From Diplonema japonicum (Eukaryota; Euglenozoa; Diplonemea; Diplonemida; Diplonemidae), in assembly GCA_964019335.1 (NCBI GenBank), contig OZ025738.1, positions 1 to 64,000 on the forward strand: a stretch of 64,000 nucleotides of DNA, read 5' to 3'. Position numbers and translations under genes: made by a program. Shown piece after piece: positions 1 through 7,829 of the stretch. The notes under the pieces are model-generated. The model was not told the origin of the DNA and ran no database searches. It saw nothing but the letters and a program-made list of their open reading frames with translations. How positions within the stretch are numbered: position 1 is the first letter of the stretch; each line of letters starts with the position of its first letter.

Positions 1-352
1 TTGCGGGTTTGCGGGTTTGCGGGTTTGCGGGTTTGCGGGTTTGCGGGTTTGCGGGTTTGCGGGTTTGCGGGTTTGCGGGTTTGCGGGTTTGCGGGTTTGC
101 GGGTTTGCGGGTTTGCGGGTTTGCGGGTTTGCGGGTTTGCGGGTTTGCGGGTTTGCGGGTTTGCGGGTTTGCGGGTTTGCGGGTTTGCGGGTTTGCGGGT
201 TTGCGGGTTTGCGGGTTTGCGGGTTTGCGGGTTTGCGGGTTTGCGGGTTTGCGGGTTTGCGGGTTTGCGGGTTTGCGGGTTTGCGGGTTTGCGGGTTTGC
301 GGGTTTGCGGGTTTGCGGGTTTGCGGGTTTGCGGGTTTGCGGGTTTGCGGGT
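1..352. repeat. Octanucleotide tandem array (TTGCGGGT)n, about 44 copies
   Basis: Perfect head-to-tail copies of an 8-bp unit run from the window edge to about 352, then decay at the sequence gtctgctcgc. The array continues beyond the left edge. On the minus strand it lies in the open frame of the adjacent reverse transcriptase and would encode an 8-residue repeat (TRKPANPQ). No frame of this unit contains a stop codon. It is G-rich on the plus strand at a left end, which is the wrong orientation for a chromosome-terminal telomere. Confidence 0.95.
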
Positions 353-2161
353 CTGCTCGCGCAGGATGAGAAGATCCCCATCGCCTGTGGAGGAACTCTT
401 ACCACGACGGCTTTCGTGCTCGTAAGCAGTGCCGTCGTGCTTCTTCTTGCGCGAGGGTCTGTCCGGGGAGTCCTGCGTGAGGTCGATCATTTCTAAACCA
501 CCATCCGCCTGGTGAGGGTCTAGGGGAGCGTCTGCCTCGGCTCGGGCCACGGGCGGCTCCAGGGTCAGCGTCGTGTCTCTCTGGGCGTTGACCACCGGTT
601 GAAGCGTCGCGTGTCCCATGGCGGGAGCCATCGGCGTATCCATCCCGAGTCCGATGTTCTCATGGACGGACTGGATGCAAGGAGTGAGCTGTACCTGGCG
701 GGCGCCGAGGGGGGCGTCTGCCAGAACGGGCGTTGTCACGGCTCGGGCGAGCGATGACTCCGCAGCCGACGTTGTCACAATCTGGGAGCCGACCACTGGT
801 TGGAGTGTCGCGTGCCCCATGGTAGACGACGGCATCGGTGTGTCACTCCCGTGTCCGGTGTCCCGACGGGTGGACTGAGTGCAGGCCGCGAGCTGGGTGG
901 ATGACACGTCCGTTGGCGGTGGAAGGCATGGTGTCAACCGAGGCTCAGTAACCAGCCGCCTCGACAGGGTCGCGCGGGGCGTCGGAATTTCGACAGACTT
1001 CGTAAGTCTGACCGCCGCGGCCGAGGGCGACCCCAGTCCGGCGTCCATCGGGGGCAGTCTACTGCTGGGAGGATCCGTCTGGAGCGTCGATGATATCGAG
1101 AACAGTACAGGTGCTGTGACACGGTCCGTCTGACAGGTTGCGACTGCTGTCTGTGGTGTAGACTTGTGCAGACTCGAGACCTTCAGGAAGAGCGGGACAG
1201 TTCCGACCACGTTAGTCTGGCTTGCCGTAGACGTGGTGGTGACAGAGCATCCGGTGTGCACGGCTCGCGCGGCCACGGCGGCAGCTAGGGCTATGATGGC
1301 GGTGGCGACGGGCCGCCCGAAGTGAGCGGTGTGCGCATCCACACCTGATGCGGCGACTCCTGTGTCGAGCCGTCGGGTGCGTGCGGCATATGCAGCTATA
1401 GCTGCAGCTAGGGTGACATAAGTTAGGAGGGTGCGATCTTCCGGGGTGTTGAGAGCGGTCTCAGTCTTTCGCGCGCTCGAGTCGCTTACCTGGGGTGCCG
1501 CCGGGGTGATGACCGGCTCAAACTGGCGAAACTCAGCCTCAGGGTCTAGAACACGTGTGTTGTGTTTCCTGCCTGGGGTTGTCCTGGCCCACACATCGTC
1601 TGGGATGCAGAGGATGTTGTGTTCGGAGTATGTCGCATCATCGAGGTAGAAGAACTGGAGGTCCAGACTTGTATCCGCCCTTATCTTCTCCAGTACTGGC
1701 TGCAGCGCGAGGGAGAACAGCAACGGACCCACCGGGTCGCCCTGCTGGACCCCCTCCCTCGAGAGTAGCTCCGTCCCCTCGTGGAACAGCTTGGATGGGT
1801 GTCTGTAGCAAGATTCGGCCCACTTGTACCCCTTGGGAACCTTCGCGCACGCCTCCTTTAGCATCTCGTACCTGCTGATTGTGTTGAAGGCGTTTGCGTA
1901 GTCTATCTTGATCGCCACTCGGGACACGTCGTCCTGTTTCGCCTTCTCCACGTACTGCCTTGTCGCGTGGACAGCCGCCTCCATCCCCGCGGGGACCGCC
2001 ACCCCGATCTGGCCCCCCTTCCTCAGGTAGGACTTGGCCACTTCCGCCCCTTCCTTGTCAAGGATTGCCTTCCCTACAAGTCGTCTCAGGCTCTCTCCTA
2101 CGGCGATCGGACGGACTCCCCTGTCCGGTTTCCGCAGCGGAATCAAGCTCGCCCCTAGTAT
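1..2161 (-). CDS. Reverse transcriptase palm plus long low-complexity tail (partial, off the left edge)
   Basis: The minus frame ending at codon 4-2 is free of stops from about 2161 to the window start, roughly 720 codons. Early in it are RT motifs: LIPLRKPD and GVRPIAVGE (motifs 1/2), KIDYANAFN (motif A), QQGDPVGPLLFSLAL (motif B) and FFYLDDATYS (catalytic YLDD, motif C). Downstream the usual thumb is not recognisable. Instead there is a Ser/Thr/Pro/Ala-rich tail with a roughly 200-nt internal duplication (each copy includes MGHATLQPVV, near 615 and 815), then EMIDLTQDSPD, which resembles a SUMO-interacting motif, then the octapeptide repeat. The frame joins the upstream RT fragment by a shift at about 2160. 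An in-frame ATG lies at 1984. RT identity is secure; the function of the tail is unknown. Confidence 0.75.
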   Translation of the reverse strand, partial: MLGASLIPLRKPDRGVRPIAVGESLRRLVGKAILDKEGAEVAKSYLRKGGQIGVAVPAGMEAAVHATRQYVEKAKQDDVSRVAIKIDYANAFNTISRYEMLKEACAKVPKGYKWAESCYRHPSKLFHEGTELLSREGVQQGDPVGPLLFSLALQPVLEKIRADTSLDLQFFYLDDATYSEHNILCIPDDVWARTTPGRKHNTRVLDPEAEFRQFEPVITPAAPQVSDSSARKTETALNTPEDRTLLTYVTLAAAIAAYAARTRRLDTGVAASGVDAHTAHFGRPVATAIIALAAAVAARAVHTGCSVTTTSTASQTNVVGTVPLFLKVSSLHKSTPQTAVATCQTDRVTAPVLFSISSTLQTDPPSSRLPPMDAGLGSPSAAAVRLTKSVEIPTPRATLSRRLVTEPRLTPCLPPPTDVSSTQLAACTQSTRRDTGHGSDTPMPSSTMGHATLQPVVGSQIVTTSAAESSLARAVTTPVLADAPLGARQVQLTPCIQSVHENIGLGMDTPMAPAMGHATLQPVVNAQRDTTLTLEPPVARAEADAPLDPHQADGGLEMIDLTQDSPDRPSRKKKHDGTAYEHESRRGKSSSTGDGDLLILREQTRKPANPQTRKPANPQTRKPANPQTRKPANPQTRKPANPQTRKPANPQTRKPANPQTRKPANPQTRKPANPQTRKPANPQTRKPANPQTRKPANPQTRKPANPQTRKPANPQTRKPA

Positions 2162-2510
2162 CAGCCGGAGTCTGACCTCTGGCCAAGATATTGCACACCT
2201 CGGTGAGAGCCGCCAGGGCCCCTACTTCCGTCACCACGCCGTCCACCCCGTCCTTCAGGTGTTGGGCGCTCAACCCAGTCGGCCCAGCCGCTTTCCCCTT
2301 GTCAAAGTCCCGGACCATGCTCAGAACGTCGACGGCCGTGACGTCCTCGAAGGAGTCAGCCGGATTCAGTTCTAGCCCCGAGGGGTCAACCGATGCCTCA
2401 GGGTGGAGGCCCAGGAGCTTCTCGAAGGTCTCGGTGGAGTCCTCCGCCAACCCTCCCGCAGTTAGCGCTGCGTTGGCTCTGGAGAAGCAGCAGGCTGCAG
2501 CACGCTGCAC
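2160..2510 (-). CDS. Reverse transcriptase N-terminal fragment, frame-shifted from both neighbours
   Basis: This frame encodes a stretch with KGKAAGPTGLSAQHLKD, the characteristic RT motif 0/1 entry seen in LINE reverse transcriptases (consensus GKApGpDGL). It is followed by a helical segment ending LARGQTPAD, where the coding sense moves to the frame with LGASLIPLRKPD. Upstream, the finger frame (2462-2905) overlaps it. It is one piece of the same polyprotein and not an independent gene. Confidence 0.65.
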
Positions 2511-2905
2511 CCTCCGCAGATCGCGAAACCCATCGCCTTCGCGTTCTCTGGCGTGAGCTCTCCGGCGTGGGTCTTCGACAGGTGGTACTGCAAGCCCGCC
2601 TTCGACGAGTGCTCTTTCTTACCCTTCTCACACAGCAGGCACTCCCACACTCCGTCGGTCCTTCGGGAAGCCCCGGCCGTGCTCCTACTGGTGGCGGGGG
2701 GGCCTCCGGCTGCGCCTGGGGGCGGAGGCGGGGGTGGGGGTTGGGAAAGCGTTGCTCCGCCTTTGAGCGAGGAGGCTTCTAAGGGGAGGGGGGGCACGGG
2801 GCTCCGATAGACCACCCTGGTATAGGGCCCCCAACGTCTCCTGGCCACCCACCTCTTCCTCGCAAGGTGTTTCCCGGCCCTCGACCTGATGGCCCTCCTG
2901 GCCAT
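2462..2905 (-). CDS. Retroelement nucleic-acid-binding segment with C2H2 finger
   Basis: The ORF begins with an Arg/Lys-rich region (ARRAIRSRAGKHLARKRW), then a Pro-rich linker, then a zinc-finger pattern: C-x2-C in WECLLCEKG followed by H-x4-H in LQYHLSKTH. N-terminal C2H2 fingers are typical of site-specific LINEs of the R2 and CRE/SLACS type, where they help bind target DNA. The ORF lies just upstream, in translation order, of the RT fragments, so it is probably the N-terminus of the RT protein. The basic stretch resembles the Arg-rich end of copy 2 near 4912-5358. Confidence 0.6.
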   Translation of the reverse strand: MARRAIRSRAGKHLARKRWVARRRWGPYTRVVYRSPVPPLPLEASSLKGGATLSQPPPPPPPPGAAGGPPATSRSTAGASRRTDGVWECLLCEKGKKEHSSKAGLQYHLSKTHAGELTPENAKAMGFAICGGCSVLQPAASPEPTQR

Positions 2906-3321
2906 TCCTCCCCTGCGGGGCGCGCTCCGGCTTCCATCTTTCCTCCTGGGCCACCGCCCCCACCACCCCCTGGAGGGTGGTGGAAACGGGGGCCAGGACC
3001 CCCCTCCTGTTAGTGAGTGTGGGTGTGTTTTTTTGTTTATTTTCCACCCTCAAAAAAAGTCCCGGACCCATTCGGATCCGGGTGTAAAGGGGGGGTGACA
3101 ATGGGGGGGCCGAAGGGGCGCTAACCTCTCTAGGGAGAGCACCCTTCTCTTTTTTCTTCTTATCCTCCTTCTGGGAGGAAACAAAGGGGGGGGAATCCAC
3201 TTGGGGGGGGTTTGCAAGGGGGGGATTTACAAGAGGGGGGACAGATAAACCATAAATAGAAGAAGCAGAGGAAGGGGCGCTACCCTCTCTCGGGAGTGCA
3301 CCCTTCCCTTTTTTTTTTTTC

Positions 3322-4575
3322 TTATCCTCCTCCTGGGAGGGAACAAAGGGGGGGGGGATCTACAAGGGGGGGGTTTACAAGGGGGGAATTTACAAGAGGG
3401 GGGACAGATAAACAAGAGAAAGAAGAAAAAGAAGAAGCGGAGGAAGGGGGGGAGTTTACAAGAGGGGAGACAGATAATCCAGAGATAGAAGAAGCAGAGG
3501 AAGGGGCGCTACCCTCTCTCGGGAGTGCACCCTTACCTATTTTTTTCTTGTCCTCCCCCTGGGAAGAAACAAAGGGGGAATCTACAATGGGGGGGTTTAC
3601 AAGGGGGGAATTTACAAGAGGGGGGACAGATAAACAAGAGAAAGAAGAACAAGAAGAAGCGGAGGAAGGGGGGGGAGGGGCGCCTCCCTCTCTCGGGGAC
3701 ACCTCCTTCGCACTCTCTTTCCTTCTCCCCACAAACACAGTATTTTTTTTTTCTATTTCCTCCACAGAGGACACAGAGGGGGAGGGGAGGGGCACGGGGC
3801 AGCCAACCGTCCGCAGGGTGATCGACACCCTGGAGCCCGAAGAACACCCTTCGGGGATGTGGTGGGTCCATTCGTAGCGGGCCTCACCCTCCAGAATGGC
3901 CCAGGTGAAGGGAGGCACCAGGTACTTCGATACCCTGGACCCCTTCTTCAGGACCATCGTGGTCTCTGCACCGTACGAGAGGATGAGGACCACTGGTCCC
4001 AACCTCACGTCGTCGGTGTGGTGGGCGATTCCACACCCAGGCTCGTATCGATTTACGAGCACCTGGTCTGGGGTGATCCCCAGCCCCGCTGCGGTGGCCA
4101 CCTCCGCCACCCAACCCCTGGCCCCCTCTGGGATCGGGGTGGTGCGGCGCACTTTGGCACGGGCACCCACCCACCTGAAACCAAATTGGAGGGTTTCCCT
4201 CCCTTTGTTCCCCGAAATGGACTCCCACCCCCCCGAGAGCAAGGTCTCTGGGTGGGTGGGAGCTGGACCTGTTCTTAAGCCCGGGGGGTGGTCCCCTCCC
4301 GTGAGCACCCACCCTCCTTCTTTCTTTTTTTCCCCCCTCTCAGTCTTCAGGCGGGTGGCGGTGGCGGCTGCGGAATGCGCGCTGGCTGCGGGTGGTTCTA
4401 TTTTTTTATGTTTTTTATTATTTTTGACGACATCTAGAGGGGATCTAAGGGGAGGGGAGGGGTCATACTGCCCGGCCAGATTTCGGTCTGGTCGGGTGGT
4501 CGGCTTGGTCGGCGTCTCTCGTAGGCGTTCCTCCTGCGGGCGGCGGTCTCCGACGACGTTTCGTCTAGGGTCCAT
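3322..4575 (-). CDS. AlkB-like 2-oxoglutarate/Fe(II) dioxygenase domain ORF, retroelement copy 1
   Basis: 417 residues. After a disordered basic N-terminus (about 1-130) comes an AlkB-type fold, about residues 135-260. It shows N-x-Y-x-x-G-x-x-I-x-x-H-x-D-D (in VNRYEPGCGIAHHTDD), which supplies the iron-binding HxD, a distal His in EWTHHIP, and R-x-S-x-T-x-R (RVSITLR), the counterpart of the AlkB RxNxTxR 2-oxoglutarate-binding signature. The rest is low complexity with LPREGSAP peptides encoded by degenerate DNA repeats; the same repeats continue in another frame at 2685-3200. AlkB enzymes oxidatively remove alkyl groups from nucleic acids. Inside a retroelement the target could be element RNA, cDNA or host nucleic acid; this is inference. 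An SL-like sequence sits 141 nt upstream. Confidence 0.8.
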   Translation of the reverse strand: MDPRRNVVGDRRPQEERLRETPTKPTTRPDRNLAGQYDPSPPLRSPLDVVKNNKKHKKIEPPAASAHSAAATATRLKTERGEKKKEGGWVLTGGDHPPGLRTGPAPTHPETLLSGGWESISGNKGRETLQFGFRWVGARAKVRRTTPIPEGARGWVAEVATAAGLGITPDQVLVNRYEPGCGIAHHTDDVRLGPVVLILSYGAETTMVLKKGSRVSKYLVPPFTWAILEGEARYEWTHHIPEGCSSGSRVSITLRTVGCPVPLPSPSVSSVEEIEKKNTVFVGRRKESAKEVSPREGGAPPPPSSASSCSSFSCLSVPPLVNSPLVNPPIVDSPFVSSQGEDKKKIGKGALPREGSAPSSASSISGLSVSPLVNSPPSSASSFSSFSCLSVPPLVNSPLVNPPLVDPPPLCSLPGGG

Positions 4576-4715
4576 TTTTATTTTTTTTTTTTTGTGTTGA
4601 GGGGGGAGGGGATCCTTTGCTAAACGGCAGGCGGGCCGGGCCGAAACAACCCCCCCAGACGACGACGAACGGACACCGAGCGGACGCAGCAGGCACCAAC
4701 AAAAACACAGACGAC

Positions 4716-4750
4716 CAATAAAGTACAGAAACTGTAGCTTTAGAATCGTT
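4716..4750 (-). other. Spliced-leader exon sequence embedded in DNA, copy 1
   Basis: The minus strand reads AACGATTCTAAAGC and continues into GTTTCTGTACTTTATTG. This equals the copy at 7071-7108 over 35 nt and matches the conserved end of diplonemid SL exons from memory. It is followed by the leader of the AlkB ORF. The first few bases (ACC) are missing and the upstream side is an A run. The simplest reading is that a trans-spliced transcript was reverse-transcribed into the genome. A GT directly follows it, so a decayed SL RNA gene is the alternative. Confidence 0.75.
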
Positions 4751-4911
4751 TTTTTAAAAGAAGAAGAGGCAAATTCAAAAACATACTAGGGAGGAATGAG
4801 TGGGGCAGGGGGTAAAATTTAGGAGGGGGAAAGAGGGAGAATCAAAAAAGGGGAAAGGGGCAGAGTGACCAATGTCCATGCGAAAAAGCATAGAGCGGGG
4901 GAAGAAGAAAA

Positions 4912-6495
4912 TCAAAAACAGGAAAAACACATCACCACAAAAGAAAAAAGAAAAAAAAAAAAAAAAAAAAAACGTCGACCGAGATGGTTCCACTTCAAAA
5001 AGAAAAAGAAAAACAGAAAAATAAAAAAGGTCCGTCTGCGGTGCCTCCTTGTGCCGGTTGCAGCCCCAGGTGCCGGGATTCTGGGTGCCAGGGGTTGGGC
5101 TCCAGGCGTTCCCACCTCGGTCCGCTTCAGCCCCATTGCAGGGTCATCTGGCTTCTGTTCCAGGGCGGCCTCGTGTTCCTCTCTGCGGGCCCTCCTCCTC
5201 CCTTCTTTCCTCGCGCGACGGTGCCTTTTCTTCTCCTGTCTGGCAGCCTCCCTCGCCTTGGTCCTCTTCTCCCGACGCCTCTGAAGGGCCGTTTCGCTCC
5301 TGTGCCTCCTCCTGTTCTTCTTCCGCTTGGGCGCTGGCTTAGGTTCCCTGCCACCCATGGCAATCCAGGGGGCTCTTTTCTGTCTTCTACAAGGGTGTGC
5401 AGTGGTGCTCTCACGTCGCTCGCAGCCTCCGCCCCAACCACACCTTGGCGGGCGGTGGGGGTGGGTGCTGGGTCCCCCTGGTTGTTTGAAAAGAAAAAAG
5501 GTTCCTCCTTGTTTGTTTTTTTTTTTTCTTTCCCTTCCACCCTCAAAAAAAGCCCCCGGCCCTTGGGGACCAGGGTGTACACCTCCGTAGAGGGTCCAGA
5601 AAAAATGGGGGGCAGAGAGGGAGGGGCACTACCTTCTCTCGGGCGTGCTGTCTCTCCCTCTGCCTTTTTTTCCTCCGAAGAGGGTCTGTTTTTCACCTCC
5701 GTGGAGGGTCCCTCTGGAGAGGGCTCTAAAAATGAAAAAGGGGGGGACAAATGGGGGGGAGGAACACTACCCTCTCTCGGGAGTGCCACCTCTTCCCCTC
5801 TCTCTCTGTTTTCCTCCGAAGAGGGTCTGTTTTTTACCTCCGTGGAGGGTTCCTCTGGAGAGGGCTCTAAAAATGAAAAAGGGGGGGACAAATGGGGGGG
5901 AGGAGCACCACCCTCTCTCGGGAGTGCCACCTCTTCCCCTTTCTCTCTATTTTCCTCCGAAGAGGGTCTGTTTTCCTCCGAAGAGGGTTCTAAAAAAAAA
6001 AGGGGGGCGGGTGGGGCACTATCCTCTCTCGGGAGTGCCACCCCCCTTTGCCCACAAAAAAGGGGATCTAAAAAAGGGGGTTCGTCTGTTAACCCAGGGG
6101 ATGGGTCTTCCTGGGATGTGCGGGTGAGCTTGGGGCCTACCGCACGCAGGGTGATCGACACCCTGACACCAGTGGACATCCCGGACGGGATGTGGTGCGT
6201 CCACTGGTGTCTCGCTTCACCCTCCAACAATGCCCATGAGAAGGGGGGCACCAGGTATCTCGCCACCCTATCCCCCCTCCTCATGACCATTGTGGTCTCG
6301 GCTCCGTACGAGAGGACTAGGACAATCGGTCCCAGCCTCGCGTCGTCCTTGTGGGCGGCAATCCCACAACCAGACTTGTACTTGTTGACAAGTACCTGGT
6401 TGGGGACCACCTTGAGCCCTGCGGCGGCGGCCACCTCCCTCACCCACCCCTCCGCCCCCCCTGGGATCCCCGTGGTGGGGCGCACCTTGGCGTTC
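4912..6495 (-). pseudogene. AlkB-like retroelement copy 2, 5'-truncated and frame-shifted
   Basis: The frame from about 6495 to 5127 carries a second AlkB domain lacking the N-terminal extension of copy 1. It has VNKYKSGCGIAAHKDD (HxD), TMVMRRGDRVARYLVPP, QWTHHIP and RVSITLRAVG. Three or more tandem DNA repeats of about 130 bp (5620-6045) follow, encoding PREGxAPPP and SSEENR peptides, then GRGLFLRVEGK and RQGVVGA, both also present in copy 1. Near 5358 the coding sense appears to move to another frame with a strongly basic Arg/Lys region (ends about 4912). There is no ATG at the 5' end: homology begins abruptly at about 6495, where it is joined to the rhamnose-gene fragment. All catalytic residues of the dioxygenase are kept. 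Confidence 0.7.
5620..6045. repeat. Direct repeats of about 130 bp within the AlkB element
   Basis: Units share ctctctcgggagtgcc and tcctccgaagagggtctg. They encode (A)LPREG(S/G)AP-type peptides on the minus strand. A looser version of the same repeat (gcgctaccctctctcgggag, near 3130, 3280, 3510) occurs in copy 1. The G and A homopolymers inside the units are likely hotspots for frame changes. Confidence 0.75.
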
Positions 6496-6496
6496 G

Positions 6497-7060
6497 TCAA
6501 TTAGGAATGTTGACAACCTTCTGGTACTTGACAATTTTAGTGATGAAGTTGTAGGGAGAGTGGTCAGGGGTGATTGGCATCCTGATCCTGATGTTCAGGA
6601 CGCTATCGGCCATCATGTGCATCAGGCGGTCGGTGAAGCCCTTACAGGTGGAGTACCCAGAGCCAAAAAAGTTAGGCAGGGATTCTTCGGTGAAACCCTT
6701 GCCTCCTACTTGATGTTCGTCATCATAGTGGAAGATGCACCCTGTGCCCATGTATGTGAAGTGGATTCCCCTCTCTTTGCACATGAAGGCAAGGACTGTG
6801 GGCCCCCACAAATTGTCCCTCATGTTTTCAACAAGTTTCCCTTTCTGCTCTAAATAGTCGATGGTGTTGAAGCCCTCCCCTCTTGTCCTTCCAACCAGAC
6901 TCACCACCCTATCAGGCTTCACTTCGTCCAGCTCCTTTGCCACGTCCACTTCATTGTCTGCCCTCACAGTGCTACCCACAGCCTCGTGGCCTTGCTTCTT
7001 TATGGTATCCATCACCTGGCCGCCTATCCATCCCTTGTGCCCGTACACGAGAAACTTCAT
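6497..7060 (-). pseudogene. SL-tagged retrocopy of a rhamnose-synthesis reductase/epimerase (NRS/ER-like), 3'-truncated
   Basis: 187 residues of an extended short-chain dehydrogenase. The N-terminus MKFLVYGHKGWIGG is the NAD(P)-binding GxxGxxG loop. TGCIFHYDDEH and YSTCKG (YxxxK catalytic pair) follow, then IRMPITPD and NFITKIVKYQKVVNIPN. This matches the C-terminal NRS/ER part of plant RHM and related bifunctional 3,5-epimerase/4-keto-reductases that make nucleotide-rhamnose. Such proteins are about 300 residues, so about one third is missing. The reading stops at TGA exactly where AlkB element sequence begins. Only 10 nt separate the ATG from an SL exon copy, which is the structure of a mature trans-spliced mRNA. 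Inference: the mRNA 5' end was copied into DNA and fused to retroelement cDNA. Probably non-functional as an enzyme. Confidence 0.8.
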
Positions 7061-7070
7061 TTTTTTCCGA

Positions 7071-7108
7071 CAATAAAGTACAGAAACTGTAGCTTTAGAA
7101 TCGTTGGT
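7071..7108 (-). other. Spliced-leader exon sequence embedded in DNA, copy 2 (full length)
   Basis: The minus strand starts ACCAACGATTCTAAAGC and ends GTTTCTGTACTTTATTG, about 38 nt, followed by TCGGAAAAAA and the ATG of the NRS/ER fragment. No GT follows the SL here, which argues against an SL RNA gene and for a retro-inserted trans-spliced mRNA. Both copies in the window share the same internal bases (GATTCTAAAG), so this is probably the SL of the species. Confidence 0.85.
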
Positions 7109-7239
7109 GGAGAAGAGGACCAGGGTGCCCTTTGACCTGGATCTTCGGCGTGTGGTGGAGTGGGCTCCTTACCTGGAATGCCCCGGGGGTGGACAGAATA
7201 TTGTCCGCGAGCGGGTGGCGTTACGGGAAGGACACCAAT

Positions 7240-7311
7240 GCGGGGAGCCACGAATCCATGAGTATCTGGCATAGGCTTCTTGTACAGTCCCATCTTCACG
7301 AACACATGCAT
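7240..7311 (-). pseudogene. Possible remnant of a Ubl/LRR gene N-terminus
   Basis: The minus strand has GTGTTCGTGAAGATGGGA directly followed by CTGTACAAGAAG. In the intact Ubl/LRR paralogs, GTGTTCGTGAAGACGGGA and CTGTACAAGAAG are separated by about 50 nt. This suggests an internally deleted copy. No other part of the gene is recognisable. Confidence 0.35.
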
Positions 7312-7386
7312 CTGATCTCTTTCTCTTTCTATTCATGTTCCCCTCTCTTGGTTCTTTTCCCTGTGTGATTGTATTGAGGGATTCAT

Positions 7387-7422
7387 GAAAGAAGAAAGAA
7401 GAAAGAAGAAAGAAGAAGAAAG
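7387..7422. repeat. Short GAAAGAA microsatellite
   Basis: About five copies of a 7-bp purine unit lie in the interval between the SL-tagged fragment and the Cys-rich gene. Confidence 0.8.
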
Positions 7423-7494
7423 GTTACATCGGTCCACCCAAAGAGATGCATCTCAAGAGGAGGACGATTAAACACGAGAAGAGCAATATATAAA

Positions 7495-7640
7495 AAAAAA
7501 CCCCCCTTGACAAAGAAAACTCAAAGTAAAAGACCAGGACAGCCTCCTTCTTGGTGGATTCCTATCTTCTCGTTTCTGGAGCATTGCCTTTCCTATCGTG
7601 GGCTAAGAGGGAGGGGTCGCCCACCGCAATTGGAGGGAAA
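7495..7640 (-). mobile_element. LINE 3'-end remnant
   Basis: The plus-strand order aaaactcaaagta, then aggacagcc, then tctggagcattg, matches the 3' end of the LINE at 40.5 kb (aaaactcaaagtacagga, then ttctggagcattgctttc). The coding part is too decayed to read. It supports repeated insertion of this LINE family in the window. Confidence 0.45.
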
Positions 7641-7829
7641 ACGGGAACTGGCTCCAATCCGCGTACGCTGAAGCCCGTCGTGCTCTGCACACTGCGCTGA
7701 CTCGTCAACCCACGTCAGTCTTGCCATAGAAAAAGAAAAATGGAGTCAAAAAGGGGGGTCGAGACGTTTGTGTCACGTTGCTATTTCTTTTCTTTATGCT
7801 CTTTCTTCTTTTCCTTTTCTACTTCATGC

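Larger units (their letters stand above)
1..4750 (-). mobile_element. Non-LTR retroelement copy 1: SL - AlkB - C2H2 finger - reverse transcriptase
   Basis: Read on the minus strand, the parts occur in this order: a spliced-leader-like sequence (4750-4716), about 140 nt of leader, an AlkB-like ORF (4575-3322), a low-complexity region with repeated LPREGSAP peptides, a basic region and C2H2 finger (2905-2462), the RT entry region (2510-2160) and the RT palm (2160 onwards), which runs off the left edge. The frame changes at least three times between these parts, usually near G or T homopolymers. The element is therefore decayed, uses frameshifting, or is affected by indel errors. That the parts form one element is inferred from order, strand and the partial second copy at 4912-6495. 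Confidence 0.6.

Noticed and set aside
1-352. Chromosome-end telomere
   Set aside because: The G-rich strand runs 5' to 3' into the chromosome from a left end, the wrong orientation, and the unit does not match TTAGGG. The array also lies in an open retroelement frame.
1-496. Plus-strand ORFs encoding RVCGFAGL repeats
   Set aside because: Product of an 8-bp array that has no stops in any frame; no support for translation on this strand.
4716-4750. A functional SL RNA gene
   Set aside because: The SL is shortened at its 5' end, and no clear Sm-binding site or compact SL RNA intron was seen downstream; an ORF leader follows. Kept as an alternative only.
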